Positions 1 through 7,871 of a stretch of DNA of 64,000 nucleotides are shown here, piece after piece. This DNA is from Polaromonas sp. (GTDB lineage Bacteria > Pseudomonadota > Gammaproteobacteria > Burkholderiales > Burkholderiaceae_C): the NCBI GenBank assembly GCA_013298815.1, contig JAAFJF010000002.1, positions 78,981 to 142,980 of the forward strand. Reading direction: 5' to 3'. The translations under genes and the position numbers were made by a program. How positions within the stretch are numbered: position 1 is the first letter of the stretch; the number at the start of each line of letters is the position of its first letter. Below the pieces are notes generated by a model. The model was not told where the DNA came from and did no database searches. It saw nothing but the letters and a program-made list of their open reading frames with translations.

Positions 1-168
1 CAGCTCAGGCGCGCCTTCGTCGCGCTCGTTTTCAAAGCAGACGCGCACGGCTAGGACGTCTGGGAAGGATTGCCAATGCGGCAGCACGTCGGCCAGAATG
101 GCGGCGCGGAAGGCTTCTGTTTGGCCGGGGTGGATGCTGCCTTCAAACAGGGCGTAGCGGGTGATCAT
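1..168 (-). CDS. N-terminal part of a small protein, EthD/Dabb-like (partial)
   Basis: The first 56 codons of a minus-strand gene are present; the rest lies beyond the left edge. The ATG is at 166-168 and the protein begins MITRYALFEG. The sequence resembles small ferredoxin-like alpha/beta-barrel proteins (EthD or Dabb type) found in Comamonadaceae, but too little is present to be sure. It diverges from the toxin-antitoxin pair to its right, with about 105 bp of AT-rich spacer between the two starts. No catalytic residue can be named. Confidence 0.6.
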   Translation of the reverse strand, partial: MITRYALFEGSIHPGQTEAFRAAILADVLPHWQSFPDVLAVRVCFENERDEGAPEL

Positions 169-246
169 GGTTGAGGCGTCCTTAGAAAATTTGTTCTTAC
201 GTTTTTACTATTGTGCGTCAACATTTTTCACAAATTTGTTGCAATT

Positions 247-273
247 ACATCAAATACATGATGTAATTGCATC
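247..273 (+). promoter_or_regulatory. Palindromic operator candidate before the Xre antitoxin
   Basis: The segment reads ACATCAAATACATGATGTAA and runs on to TTGCATCATGAATG, which overlaps the antitoxin start. ACATCA and TGATGT form an inverted repeat, and a second TGCATCATG copy follows. Xre-type antitoxins usually bind such palindromes to repress their own operon. This is inference from position and symmetry; the -35 and -10 boxes are not clear. Confidence 0.35.
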
Positions 274-822
274 ATGAATGCACTAACTGTAGCCCCCTAC
301 CTCGTCACTCAACGCGACAAAACGCTGTCTGCTCTGGGTGAGTTCATTGATATTGATGAACTAAATAGCCTTGGCAAACCGCCTGCTTTCGTAGGTGTTC
401 GGGAAGGCAGGGCTTGGGCGGATGACAGCTTTGGGTTACCGGCTGCGTTTAACAGCGAAAAAGCCGTCTCCATCTTGCGCCAAGGCATTTCCAGCCGGGC
501 GATTGAGCCGTTGTCTGATTTGTTTGGCGTGGGCAAGGGCGATTTTGCGGCTTATTTGGATCTGGACCGTACCACCGCCCTGCGCCGCGCCAACAAAGAC
601 CAAGTGCTGCCCATGCACGCGGCTGAGGGAGTTTTGCGGCTCTTGGAGCTGGAGGCGATGGCGACGGACACGTTTGAGTCTGACGACGCCGCCCACGGCT
701 GGCTGCGCCGCCCGCACGCTATGCTGGAGGGCGAATGCCCGCTGGAGGCGGCGAAAACATCGTTTGGTACGCGGCGGGTGAAGGACATGCTGGTTGCCAT
801 CAAATACGGCGGTGTGGTTTGA
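274..822 (+). CDS. Xre/MbcA/ParS-type antitoxin (DUF2384)
   Basis: This 182-residue protein has the layout of antitoxins paired with RES toxins. An N-terminal helical Xre-like region (residues about 60-110) is followed by the C-terminal DUF2384 segment, visible as GWLRRPHAMLEGECP and ending FGTRRVKDMLVAIKYGGVV. In this family the antitoxin binds and blocks the RES toxin and represses the shared promoter through its HTH. The next gene encodes a RES protein and begins at or just after this stop codon, as expected for a translationally coupled pair. The upstream sequence at 236-273 contains the near-repeats ACATCAAATACATGATGT and TGCATCATG, a plausible autoregulatory operator. Confidence 0.88.
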   Translation: MNALTVAPYLVTQRDKTLSALGEFIDIDELNSLGKPPAFVGVREGRAWADDSFGLPAAFNSEKAVSILRQGISSRAIEPLSDLFGVGKGDFAAYLDLDRTTALRRANKDQVLPMHAAEGVLRLLELEAMATDTFESDDAAHGWLRRPHAMLEGECPLEAAKTSFGTRRVKDMLVAIKYGGVV

Positions 823-830
823 TTGGAGGA

Positions 831-1316
831 TTGGCGGCTGGCGAGACTACTAGCGTTCATGTCTGGCGAATTGCCTATTCGGGCGCTTTGAATCTAGTCA
901 GTCTCGGCTTTGGTTCGACTTTGGGCGATGGCCGCTGGCACATGGGTGCGCCGCAGTCGCCCCAAATCGTCTACGCCGCCAGCAGCCGCGCGTTGTGCCA
1001 GCTTGAAAAGCGGGTGCATTGCAACGGCGCAGCGCCTAAAAACATGGCTTTGATGCGGCTGGAGCTGACCGAAAACGCCATTTGCCTAGAAGCTGAAAAT
1101 CTCGGTTTACCCCCCGATTGGCGCGCTCAGCAAGCCAGAACGCAGCAGTTGGGCATGCAGTGGCTGGCGTCCAAAGCCAGCCTCGGCCTGTGGGTGCCGT
1201 CGTTTGTGGAGCAAGCGGAGCGCAATCTGCTGATCAACCCCGCGCATGCCGACTATGCCAACATCAAGCTGGTGGTTGAGAAAAACCCGTTTGTGTTCGA
1301 TCCGAGGCTGTTTTAG
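831..1316 (+). CDS. RES-domain toxin, non-ATG start
   Basis: The reading frame carries a RES domain: VWRIAYSGALN near the start, then GDGRWHMGAPQ, IVYAASSRALCQLEKRVH and a C-terminal FVFDPRLF. RES toxins of Xre/RES (MbcTA, ParTS) systems degrade or transfer NAD+; the conserved Arg (VWR), Tyr (VYA) and Glu (LEKR) are present. No ATG lies in frame just before the domain. The candidates are TTG at 831 or TTG at 819, the latter overlapping the antitoxin stop codon (TTGA). GGAGGA at 825-830 is the only Shine-Dalgarno-like string and is too close to 831, so the start is uncertain. The frame is open to a normal C-terminus, so the gene looks intact. Confidence 0.8.
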   Translation: MAAGETTSVHVWRIAYSGALNLVSLGFGSTLGDGRWHMGAPQSPQIVYAASSRALCQLEKRVHCNGAAPKNMALMRLELTENAICLEAENLGLPPDWRAQQARTQQLGMQWLASKASLGLWVPSFVEQAERNLLINPAHADYANIKLVVEKNPFVFDPRLF

Positions 1317-1322
1317 GTAAAA

Positions 1323-1423
1323 AATTCCCCTTCATTTTGAAGGGGTGCCCAACGGGCGGGGTAGCTGTAGGCGGTAAAACTACCCCGTCGCTTCGCGCCA
1401 CCCCTTCATGATGAAGGGGAATT
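1323..1423. repeat. Composite palindromic element with 25-bp inverted repeats
   Basis: Two 25-bp arms at 1323-1347 and 1399-1423 are inverted copies differing at two positions (AATTCCCCTTCATTTTGAAG against AATTCCCCTTCATCATGAAG in the same sense). Each arm is itself nearly palindromic (CCCCTTCA...TGAAGGGG). The inner part carries a further GGGGTAG...CTACCCC pair. The whole would fold into a long cruciform. It sits directly after the RES toxin stop and resembles REP/BIME or MITE-type non-coding elements. No coding sequence or transposase is linked to it. Confidence 0.75.
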
Positions 1424-1430
1424 ACCCACC

Positions 1431-1480
1431 TCTAGCCAGCGTATTTGCTGCCTAAGATGCTATTAAAAGTATAGTAAATT
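1431..1480 (-). repeat. Interspersed palindromic repeat, copy R1
   Basis: This copy contains TCTAGCCAGCGTATTTGCTG, CCTAAGATGCTATTAAAAG and TATAG. It is the reverse orientation of the family seen complete at 21521-21590, with the block CTAGCCAGCGTATTTACTGCC. It lies in the gap between the composite palindrome and the HAD gene. Confidence 0.8.
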
Positions 1481-1507
1481 CAAAGTCTAAACTTCAAAAT
1501 GTAAATT

Positions 1508-2218
1508 TCAAAGTAACTCACACAATTCCGCCAAACTTTTCACATGCCGTAGCGACTGGTGGTGCGGCTCGGGTTGGTAATCTGATGCGTGCGGCCAGTC
1601 TTTGCCTTCGCGGTTGAGCCAAGCGGCATGCATGCCAGATTGCAGGGCACCGATGGCATCTAAAGCGCTGTCGTCGCCGACGTGCAGGACATTGGCGACG
1701 TTCACACCGACGGCTGTTGCGGCAGCTTTGAAAATGCGGGGGTCGGGTTTGGCGATGCCGAATTCGTGGGCGCTGATCGCGCCTTTGAAGTATTTGACCA
1801 AGCCGACGCGCTGAATGTCTGCTGTGCCGTTGGAGATAGCGACGATGGGGTATTTGGCGGCTAGGTATTGCAGCGCGGGTAAGGCGTCCTCAAAAAGTTC
1901 GACGCTATTGCGGGCTTCGGTGAAGATTTCGTAGGCGACAACAGCTAAAGCTGGATCGTCTCCGCCATTTATCAAGCTGCGACGGATGGCTTCAGTTCGC
2001 AAAAAGTTGTAATCGTGCGCTAGATGGGGAAATTCAGCAATCAAGGTTTCACGCCTGCCGCGCATGGTTTCTGGCGTTTCCAAGAGGGCGGCGGTGCTGG
2101 GCGCGTGGGTTTTTAGCCAATCGTGCAGCGCGGCTTCAGCCTTTTTGATGGTGGGCCAAACGGGCCACAGGGTATCGTCTAAGTCTAGGGTGATGGCTTG
2201 GATGGATGAATAGGGCAT
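1508..2218 (-). CDS. HAD-superfamily hydrolase (subfamily IA)
   Basis: The 236-residue protein has all four HAD motifs. Motif I is LDLDDTLW near residue 12 with the nucleophile Asp, motif II is VAISNGTAD, motif III is the Lys in GIAKPDPRIF, and motif IV is HVGDDSALDAIGA. An alpha-helical cap of the IA type separates motifs I and II. These enzymes are usually small-molecule phosphatases; YigB-type FMN or sugar phosphatases have the same size and motif I. The substrate cannot be read from the sequence. The gene is transcribed away from aat, with a 65-bp divergent gap. Confidence 0.88.
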   Translation of the reverse strand: MPYSSIQAITLDLDDTLWPVWPTIKKAEAALHDWLKTHAPSTAALLETPETMRGRRETLIAEFPHLAHDYNFLRTEAIRRSLINGGDDPALAVVAYEIFTEARNSVELFEDALPALQYLAAKYPIVAISNGTADIQRVGLVKYFKGAISAHEFGIAKPDPRIFKAAATAVGVNVANVLHVGDDSALDAIGALQSGMHAAWLNREGKDWPHASDYQPEPHHQSLRHVKSLAELCELL

Positions 2219-2283
2219 GAACGATTATGACTTTGTAAATGTGTAGGGAGTAAGCTTAAACAATTACTCTCATAATAGGCGAA

Positions 2284-3054
2284 ATGACGACTTCTGCTTC
2301 ACCATACGCGCTAAAACCTCTGCCCCAACTGGGCGCGGGTGAGGCTTTTCCACCAGTGGATGAGCCGCATGAACTGAGCATTGAGATGCCAGGTTTGGTT
2401 GCCGTGGGCGGTGCGCTAGACGTGGCAACGCTGAAACGGGCGTATTCGCAAGGTATTTTCCCTTGGTTCAGCGAGGGGCAGCCGATTTTGTGGTGGAGCA
2501 CTGACCCGCGCATGGTGCTAAAAGTGGCAGACTTTAAGGTAAAGCCATCTTTCAAAAAGACGCTGAAGAAGTTTGTAAAAGGCTTTAACGGCGCAATCGA
2601 TTGTGAAGTACGAATGGACACAGCTTTTGAGCAAGTCATCAACACTTGCGCGGCCACCAAGCGTGATGGCCAGCGCGGCACATGGATAGTGCAGCAGATG
2701 GTCAGCGCTTATATAACCCTGCACAAAGCGGGTTTTGCGCACAGTGTAGAAACTTGGGTGAACGGTAAGCTGGTGGGTGGACTGTATTGCGTCAACATTG
2801 GCAGCGCGGTGTTTGGCGAATCTATGTTTTCGCACGCGGCGGATGGGTCCAAAATCGCCCTTGCCGCGCTGGTGTGTTTTTGCAAAGCTAATGGCATTGA
2901 AATGATTGACTGCCAGCAAAACACCGCTCATTTGGCATCTTTAGGTGCAAAAGAAATGCCCAGAAGTGAGTTTGTAAGCACCGTTAAAGCGCGAGTGAAC
3001 CAGTTGATGCCCGTGTGGCAATTTACACCTCAGCTTTGGCAAGAGTTGTTGTAA
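2284..3054 (+). CDS. aat: Leucyl/phenylalanyl-tRNA--protein transferase
   Basis: Aat transfers Leu or Phe from aminoacyl-tRNA to the N-terminal Lys or Arg of proteins, marking them for ClpAP through the N-end rule. The 256-residue protein shows the family landmarks [26 protein letters not shown] and [12 protein letters not shown] in the first third, and [19 protein letters not shown] in the middle. The ATG at 2284 fits the expected N-terminus, and length is normal for beta-proteobacteria. It is followed 19 bp later by bpt on the same strand; the two are commonly co-transcribed. Confidence 0.96.
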   Translation: MTTSASPYALKPLPQLGAGEAFPPVDEPHELSIEMPGLVAVGGALDVATLKRAYSQGIFPWFSEGQPILWWSTDPRMVLKVADFKVKPSFKKTLKKFVKGFNGAIDCEVRMDTAFEQVINTCAATKRDGQRGTWIVQQMVSAYITLHKAGFAHSVETWVNGKLVGGLYCVNIGSAVFGESMFSHAADGSKIALAALVCFCKANGIEMIDCQQNTAHLASLGAKEMPRSEFVSTVKARVNQLMPVWQFTPQLWQELL

Positions 3055-3073
3055 GCTCAGCCACTCAAGCATC

Positions 3074-3820
3074 ATGTCACAACTCAAAGACCTGCCCCCG
3101 CAAACGCTGCAGTTTTATGCAACGGCGGAATACCCATGTAGTTACTTGGACAACAGGCAGGCCCGCTCTCAGGTGGCGACGCCGAGTTATTTGATTCGCA
3201 ATGATGCGTATTCTGAGCTGGTGACCCAGGGTTTCAGGCGCAGTGGCATGTTTACCTACCGCCCACAGTGTGATGGCTGTCAAGCTTGCGTGCCGCTGCG
3301 AGTATTGGTAAATGAGTTTACGCCGTCGCGCAGCCAAAAGCGCTCACAAAAGCAACATACAAATTTGCAAGCACGCGTGCTGGAGCTGGGCTTTGATGCC
3401 GAGCATTACGCTTTGTATTTGCGCTACCAAGCTTCGCGTCATGCGGGTGGCGGTATGGACCAAGACAGCATTGACCAATACACGCAGTTTTTGCTGCAAA
3501 GCCGTGTGAATACGCGTTTGATTGAATTTCGCGAAACCATGCCTGATGGCACCTCCCATAGTTCCGAGGGCGCGCTGAAAATGGTGAGCATTGTGGATGT
3601 GCTGAACGATGGCATTTCGGCGGTTTACACCTTTTACGAACCTGATGTGCAGGCCAGTTACGGCACGTTTTGTGTGCTGTGGCAAATTGAACAAGCGCAA
3701 AAGCTGGGTTTGCCGCACGTTTACCTCGGCTACTGGATTGAGCAAAGCACGAAAATGCGCTACAAAATACGCTTTTCACCGCATGAAACGCTGCAACAAG
3801 GCAAATGGGGGCTAGGCTAA
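3074..3820 (+). CDS. bpt: Aspartate/glutamate leucyltransferase (Bpt)
   Basis: Bpt-type transferases add Leu to N-terminal Asp or Glu, feeding those proteins into the same N-end-rule route as Aat. The 248-residue sequence has the family signatures [16 protein letters not shown] near residue 22 and [14 protein letters not shown] around residues 62-75, with the paired Cys residues. The C-terminal half has the GNAT-like fold signature VYTFYEPD...[12 protein letters not shown] and [15 protein letters not shown]. The gene is often named ate in older annotations. It sits directly after aat, so both substrate branches are encoded together. Confidence 0.94.
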   Translation: MSQLKDLPPQTLQFYATAEYPCSYLDNRQARSQVATPSYLIRNDAYSELVTQGFRRSGMFTYRPQCDGCQACVPLRVLVNEFTPSRSQKRSQKQHTNLQARVLELGFDAEHYALYLRYQASRHAGGGMDQDSIDQYTQFLLQSRVNTRLIEFRETMPDGTSHSSEGALKMVSIVDVLNDGISAVYTFYEPDVQASYGTFCVLWQIEQAQKLGLPHVYLGYWIEQSTKMRYKIRFSPHETLQQGKWGLG

Positions 3821-3857
3821 ACCCTAGGATTATAATTTCACATGGTAAAATTCACTT

Positions 3858-3869
3858 GATTTCGAAATC
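3858..3869. promoter_or_regulatory. Perfect 12-bp palindrome upstream of the IclR gene
   Basis: GATTTCGAAATC is a perfect palindrome about 40 bp before the IclR-family start codon. A second AAATCG lies just downstream. IclR proteins usually repress their own gene through palindromic sites, so an operator is plausible. No footprint-like second site is visible. Confidence 0.4.
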
Positions 3870-3909
3870 GTTTTTTAAATCGTTTTAGATTGCAACTTTG
3901 AATGAAGCC

Positions 3910-4698
3910 ATGCCAAAAATAGACAAAACAGCTAAAAACCTGCCTGCAGCGACTCCCACCATTCAGGTGCTGGAACGCATGTTTACCTTGATCGATGTTT
4001 TGGCCGAGCGAGATGAGGCCATGTCACTCAAAGAGATCAGCCAAAAAACGGGCTTGCATCCCTCCACCACCCACCGCATTTTGAATGATCTGACGCTAGG
4101 CCGTTACGTAGACCGTCCCGAAGCTGGAAGCTACCGCTTAGGTATGCGCCTGTTAGAGCTTGGAAACGCTGTGAAAAGCCGTTTGGATGTGCGAGATGCT
4201 GCGCTTGCGCCCATGCGCGAGCTGCACAAGCTGATTCAGCAACCCGTCAACCTCTCTATGCGCCAAGGTGATGAGATTGTTTACATCGAGCGTGCGTATA
4301 GCGAACGCTCTGGTATGCAAGTGGTGCGAGCTATTGGCGGCCGTGCACCACTGCATTTGACATCTGTTGGCAAATTGTTTTTAGCTGTCGATGATGCCGT
4401 CAAGGTAAGAGCTTACGCCGCTCGCACAGGTTTAGCTGGGCACACCAAGACAAGTTTGACGGATTTAAACGCGCTGGAAAGAGAGCTTTCACGCGTGCGA
4501 CAGTATGGTACGGCGCGTGACAATGAAGAACTCGAAATAGGTGTGCGCTGTATGGCGGCTGGTGTTTATGACGATCAAAGCAAATTGGTCGCGGGCTTGT
4601 CTATCTCAGCACCGGCAGACAGGTTGGATGAAGCTTGGTTGGCGAAGCTGCAATCAACCGCAGCCGAAATTTCTACAGCACTGGGTTACCAGGGCTAA
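3910..4698 (+). CDS. IclR-family transcriptional regulator
   Basis: The protein has an N-terminal winged helix-turn-helix (LKEISQKTGLHPSTTHRILN) and a C-terminal IclR effector domain, seen as VYIERAYSERSGMQVV, GRAPLHLTSVGKLFLA and GVRCMAAGVYDD. The frame is open from a TTG at 3898, but ATG 3910 (MPKIDKTAK) is preferred. IclR proteins bind small aromatic or organic acids and control nearby catabolic genes. No such gene adjoins it, because bpt and the oppositely oriented endopeptidase flank it. The ligand is therefore unknown. Confidence 0.9.
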   Translation: MPKIDKTAKNLPAATPTIQVLERMFTLIDVLAERDEAMSLKEISQKTGLHPSTTHRILNDLTLGRYVDRPEAGSYRLGMRLLELGNAVKSRLDVRDAALAPMRELHKLIQQPVNLSMRQGDEIVYIERAYSERSGMQVVRAIGGRAPLHLTSVGKLFLAVDDAVKVRAYAARTGLAGHTKTSLTDLNALERELSRVRQYGTARDNEELEIGVRCMAAGVYDDQSKLVAGLSISAPADRLDEAWLAKLQSTAAEISTALGYQG

Positions 4699-4724
4699 TC
4701 CGGCAAAGAAGTCTAAGCCGCAGT

Positions 4725-5969
4725 TTAGCCCTGCTTTTGCAAAGTAACTGCCGGTAGGGACGGCGTGTTTGACTCTACCCAACGGCGAACGCGCTCTGCA
4801 TCGCCCAAGCGGCTCAGTTTGCCCGCTGAATCTAAAAACACCATGATGAGTTTACGGCCTGCAATTTTTGTCTGCATCACCAAGCATTGCCCTGCTTCTG
4901 AGATATAGCCTGTTTTTTGTAATCCAATGTCCCATTCTGGGTTCTTAACCAAGCGGTTGGTCGTGTTGTATTGCAGCGTGCGAGCACCTACAGCCACTTC
5001 ATAGCCTGGCGATGTGGAATATTCGCGTACAACTTGGTCTTTGTAGGCTGCGTTCACCAAAACGGCCAAATCTTGTGCGCTAGATTGGTTTTGACTAGAC
5101 AAACCTGTTGGCTCGACATAGCGGGTTGCACGCATGCCCAGCTGCTTGGCTTTGGCATTCATCAAACGCACGAACTCTTGCAAACCACCAGGATAGGTAC
5201 GACCCAACGCGTTGGCCGCGCGGTTTTCGCTAGACATCAGAGCCAAATGCAACATCTCGGCACGGGTCAATGTGGTTCCCACAGTCAAGCGTGAGCGGCT
5301 GCCTTTTTCGGTATCTACATCGTCTTGGGTGATAGTGATTGGTTCGTTCATAGGCAAACGCGCTTCAGACAACACAACGCCTGTCATCAGCTTGGTCAAA
5401 GAAGCAATCGGCAGCACCGTGGCTGCGTTTTTATTAAACAGTACCTCGTTGGTGTCTTGGTCAATCACCAAGGCAACGCCAGATTTCAAATCTAGCTCAT
5501 CGCGTTCGCTGTGCAAACCGGCGATTTCACCAAAAGATTGCTTAGGCGGAATAATCGGCATTGACGCTAAAACAATAGCGCGACGACGTGCAGCAACCAA
5601 GGCTTTACCTTTGAGCGGGCGACCACGGGCGTCTTTCAACAGACGGGAGTTGACTGCGACAGCTTGACCATTGCCTCTGACGCGCACCACCATCTTGCCG
5701 TTAGCTTTGCTGCGGCTGGAAGCTGCAACGATTTGTTTACCAGCTTTTTTAGATTTTGCGGAAACTTTAACGTGTTTGGTTGCAACGGCCTTTTTAGCTT
5801 GCGCTTTATTCGGTTTTGCAAGACTTGAAACCGGGAAACTGAAAGCCAAAAAGAGGGTGCTGACCAAGGCAAGTTTGCCTGCCAGTTGAAAGATATGTTT
5901 CAAAGTATGTCCAAAACCGAAATTATTGCGAATACGAATGCGAAAGGGGGAAATCTGAGCAGAAGCCAT
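4725..5969 (-). CDS. pbpG: D-alanyl-D-alanine endopeptidase (PbpG/PBP7-like, S11)
   Basis: This penicillin-binding peptidase trims peptidoglycan cross-links in the periplasm. The three active-site motifs are in order: SxxK as ASLTKLMTG near residue 190, SxN as SSENRAANALG, and KTG as LQKTGYISEAG. The N-terminus has a hydrophobic signal segment (LVSTLFLAFSFPVSSLA) followed by about 70 residues rich in Lys and Ala. The frame is open back to 6014, but ATG 5969 is preceded by GGAAAG at good spacing and gives 414 residues. A terminator for leuA lies just upstream. Confidence 0.9.
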   Translation of the reverse strand: MASAQISPFRIRIRNNFGFGHTLKHIFQLAGKLALVSTLFLAFSFPVSSLAKPNKAQAKKAVATKHVKVSAKSKKAGKQIVAASSRSKANGKMVVRVRGNGQAVAVNSRLLKDARGRPLKGKALVAARRRAIVLASMPIIPPKQSFGEIAGLHSERDELDLKSGVALVIDQDTNEVLFNKNAATVLPIASLTKLMTGVVLSEARLPMNEPITITQDDVDTEKGSRSRLTVGTTLTRAEMLHLALMSSENRAANALGRTYPGGLQEFVRLMNAKAKQLGMRATRYVEPTGLSSQNQSSAQDLAVLVNAAYKDQVVREYSTSPGYEVAVGARTLQYNTTNRLVKNPEWDIGLQKTGYISEAGQCLVMQTKIAGRKLIMVFLDSAGKLSRLGDAERVRRWVESNTPSLPAVTLQKQG

Positions 5970-6011
5970 AGTGGGTCTTTCCATGCAAGCGAGATATGCA
6001 TGGAGTGTACA

Positions 6012-6053
6012 CAATTAAAAATACTTCGCAAGATCAATCACTTGCGAAGTATT
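6012..6053 (-). terminator. Intrinsic terminator downstream of leuA
   Basis: Perfect 13-bp arms AATACTTCGCAAG (6020-6032) and CTTGCGAAGTATT (6041-6053) are separated by 8 bases. On the minus strand the hairpin is followed by TTTTTAATT. It lies 45 bp after the leuA stop codon and before the endopeptidase start, so it should end leuA transcription. Confidence 0.85.
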
Positions 6054-6097
6054 GTTAACTTGCAAAATAAGTTATGAGTAGTAACCCTTATTTACTC

Positions 6098-7639
6098 CTA
6101 GCCTTGTGCAGCAACTCGGTCAGCTTTACTTTGTAACTTGTTGAGAGCACTCAAATAAGCTTTAGCGGAGGCGACCACAATGTCAGGGTCAGAACCCACG
6201 CCGTTGACCACCCGACCGCTGTTTTGCAAGCGCACCGTCACTTCGCCCTGGCTCTCTGTAGATCCGCTTATGGCGTTCACAGAATAGAGCACCATCTCTG
6301 CACCGCTTTTGACGTGTGATTCGATGGCTTTGAGGGAGGCGTCCACGGGGCCGTTGCCGTCTGATGAACCTTTGAATTCTTTGCCATTAGCCGTGAAAAC
6401 AATACTCGCTTGGGGGCGTTCACCTGTTTCAGAGTGCTGCGAGAGTGACACAAAAACGTATTGCTCGATGGCATCGCTGACACTTTCGTCGCTGACCAAG
6501 GCCAAGATGTCTTCGTCAAAAATATCGCTCTTACGATCTGCCAATTCTTTGAATTTCGCAAAAGCAGTGTTGATTTCAGTTTCTGACTCCAACTGCACGC
6601 CCAAATCTTGCAAGCGCTGCTTGAAAGCGTTGCGACCACTTAATTTGCCCAAGACGATCTTGTTAGCTGACCAGCCCACGTCTTCCGCACGCATGATTTC
6701 GTAGGTGTCACGTGCCTTGAGCACACCATCTTGGTGGATACCGCTGGCATGCGCAAAGGCATTTGCACCAACAACCGCTTTGTTCGGCTGGACCACAAAA
6801 CCCGTCGTTTGGCTGACCATCCGGCTGGCCGCGACGATATGAATCGGGTCGATGTTCATCTCTAAGTTGAAATAGTCTTTGCGCGTTTTCACCGCCATGA
6901 CAATTTCTTCGAGTGAACAGTTACCCGCACGCTCGCCCAAACCGTTGATCGTGCATTCCACTTGGCGCGCACCACCGATTTTGACACCGGCCAATGAGTT
7001 TGCCACAGCCATACCCAAGTCGTTATGGCAATGCACGGACCAAATCGCTTTGTCGCTGTTCGGAATACGCTCGCGCAAAGTTTTGATGAAGTTACCGTAA
7101 AGCTCAGGCACCGCGTAACCCACGGTGTCGGGCACGTTGATGGTTGTCGCGCCTTCTTTGATGACTGCTTCCAAGACACGGCACAAAAAATCCATATCGC
7201 TACGGTAGCCGTCTTCTGGACTGAACTCAATATCACCCACCAAATTACGTGCAAATCGGACGGATTGCTTGGCTTGTTCAAACACCTCGTCCGGCGTCAT
7301 GCGCAACTTCTTTTCCATGTGCAATGGCGACGTGGCTATGAAAGTGTGAATACGTGCACTGTTGGCGCCTTTCAAGGCTTCTGCCGCACGCGAAATATCA
7401 CGGTCATTGGCGCGCGACAAGGAGCAAATGGTCGAATCTTTGATGTGGTTTGCAATCAACTGCACCGCTTCAAAATCGCCATTCGAGCTGGCTGCGAAAC
7501 CGGCTTCAATCACGTCAACTTTTAAACGCTCCAATTGGCGTGCGATACGAAGTTTCTCGTCTTTGTTCATAGACGCGCCTGGCGACTGCTCGCCGTCACG
7601 CAAAGTTGTATCAAAAATAATGAGCTTGTCTGCGGCCAT
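6098..7639 (-). CDS. leuA: 2-isopropylmalate synthase
   Basis: LeuA condenses acetyl-CoA with 2-oxoisovalerate, the first committed step to leucine. The 513-residue protein has the signature [14 protein letters not shown] at residues 9-22 and the metal-binding [10 protein letters not shown] second family motif is [14 protein letters not shown]. The C-terminal third (about 370-500) is the LeuA allosteric domain that senses leucine. The gene follows ilvI-ilvH-ilvC-pssA on the same strand but is separated from pssA by its own promoter, leader peptide and terminator. Feedback inhibition and attenuation by leucine are both therefore likely. Confidence 0.97.
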   Translation of the reverse strand: MAADKLIIFDTTLRDGEQSPGASMNKDEKLRIARQLERLKVDVIEAGFAASSNGDFEAVQLIANHIKDSTICSLSRANDRDISRAAEALKGANSARIHTFIATSPLHMEKKLRMTPDEVFEQAKQSVRFARNLVGDIEFSPEDGYRSDMDFLCRVLEAVIKEGATTINVPDTVGYAVPELYGNFIKTLRERIPNSDKAIWSVHCHNDLGMAVANSLAGVKIGGARQVECTINGLGERAGNCSLEEIVMAVKTRKDYFNLEMNIDPIHIVAASRMVSQTTGFVVQPNKAVVGANAFAHASGIHQDGVLKARDTYEIMRAEDVGWSANKIVLGKLSGRNAFKQRLQDLGVQLESETEINTAFAKFKELADRKSDIFDEDILALVSDESVSDAIEQYVFVSLSQHSETGERPQASIVFTANGKEFKGSSDGNGPVDASLKAIESHVKSGAEMVLYSVNAISGSTESQGEVTVRLQNSGRVVNGVGSDPDIVVASAKAYLSALNKLQSKADRVAAQG

Positions 7640-7702
7640 GATGAAATCCTCGGTTAATGAATAAAATCTAAAAATACTTCAAGTGAAAAATCCGTTACGC
7701 CA

Positions 7703-7738
7703 TGAAAAAAGCCCGTTGCACTTGAGCTAACGGGCTTA
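7703..7738 (-). terminator. Attenuator terminator in the leuA leader
   Basis: On the minus strand AAGCCCGTT (7737-7729) pairs with AACGGGCTT (7717-7709) around an 11-base loop, followed directly by a run of T. It lies between the leader peptide stop and leuA. GGGCT in codons 14-15 of the leader peptide is complementary to AGCCC in the 5' arm, offering an alternative antiterminator pairing when a ribosome stalls at upstream Leu codons. Confidence 0.85.
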
Positions 7739-7759
7739 TTTGGAAAAAGTGTGCGTGCG

Positions 7760-7813
7760 CTACTTAACCAGCCCTTTCAAGCTTAGTAGTAGTGTTAGCA
7801 ACATTGTTTTCAT
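7760..7813 (-). CDS. Leucine-rich leader peptide of leuA (attenuator)
   Basis: A 17-codon frame reads MKTMLLTLLLSLKGLVK and has seven Leu codons, four of them CTA. It ends at TAG 7760-7762, some 22 bases before the attenuator hairpin. This is the classical design of leucine attenuation. When charged tRNA-Leu is scarce the ribosome stalls on the Leu run, the terminator cannot form, and leuA is transcribed. There is no Shine-Dalgarno sequence, and the ATG falls where transcription should start from the extended -10 box, so the peptide may be made from a leaderless mRNA. The gene is far below usual annotation cut-offs. Confidence 0.85.
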   Translation of the reverse strand: MKTMLLTLLLSLKGLVK

Positions 7814-7819
7814 GAAATT

Positions 7820-7828
7820 ACTATAGCA
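7820..7828 (-). promoter_or_regulatory. Extended -10 promoter element for the leuA leader
   Basis: On the minus strand TGCTATAGT matches the extended -10 pattern TGnTATAAT with one difference. The expected start point six to seven bases downstream coincides with the A of the leader-peptide ATG at 7813. No good -35 hexamer is seen at 16-18 bp, consistent with an extended -10 promoter. Confidence 0.6.
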
Positions 7829-7871
7829 CAGTTTTCGAGTTCTAAGCTTTTAATCACCAAATCATGGGTTT

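Noticed and set aside
831-1316. RES toxin considered as a pseudogene because it lacks an ATG
   Set aside because: The domain is open from VWRI to a normal C-terminus, and a TTG overlaps the antitoxin stop codon, so loss of function is not needed to explain it.
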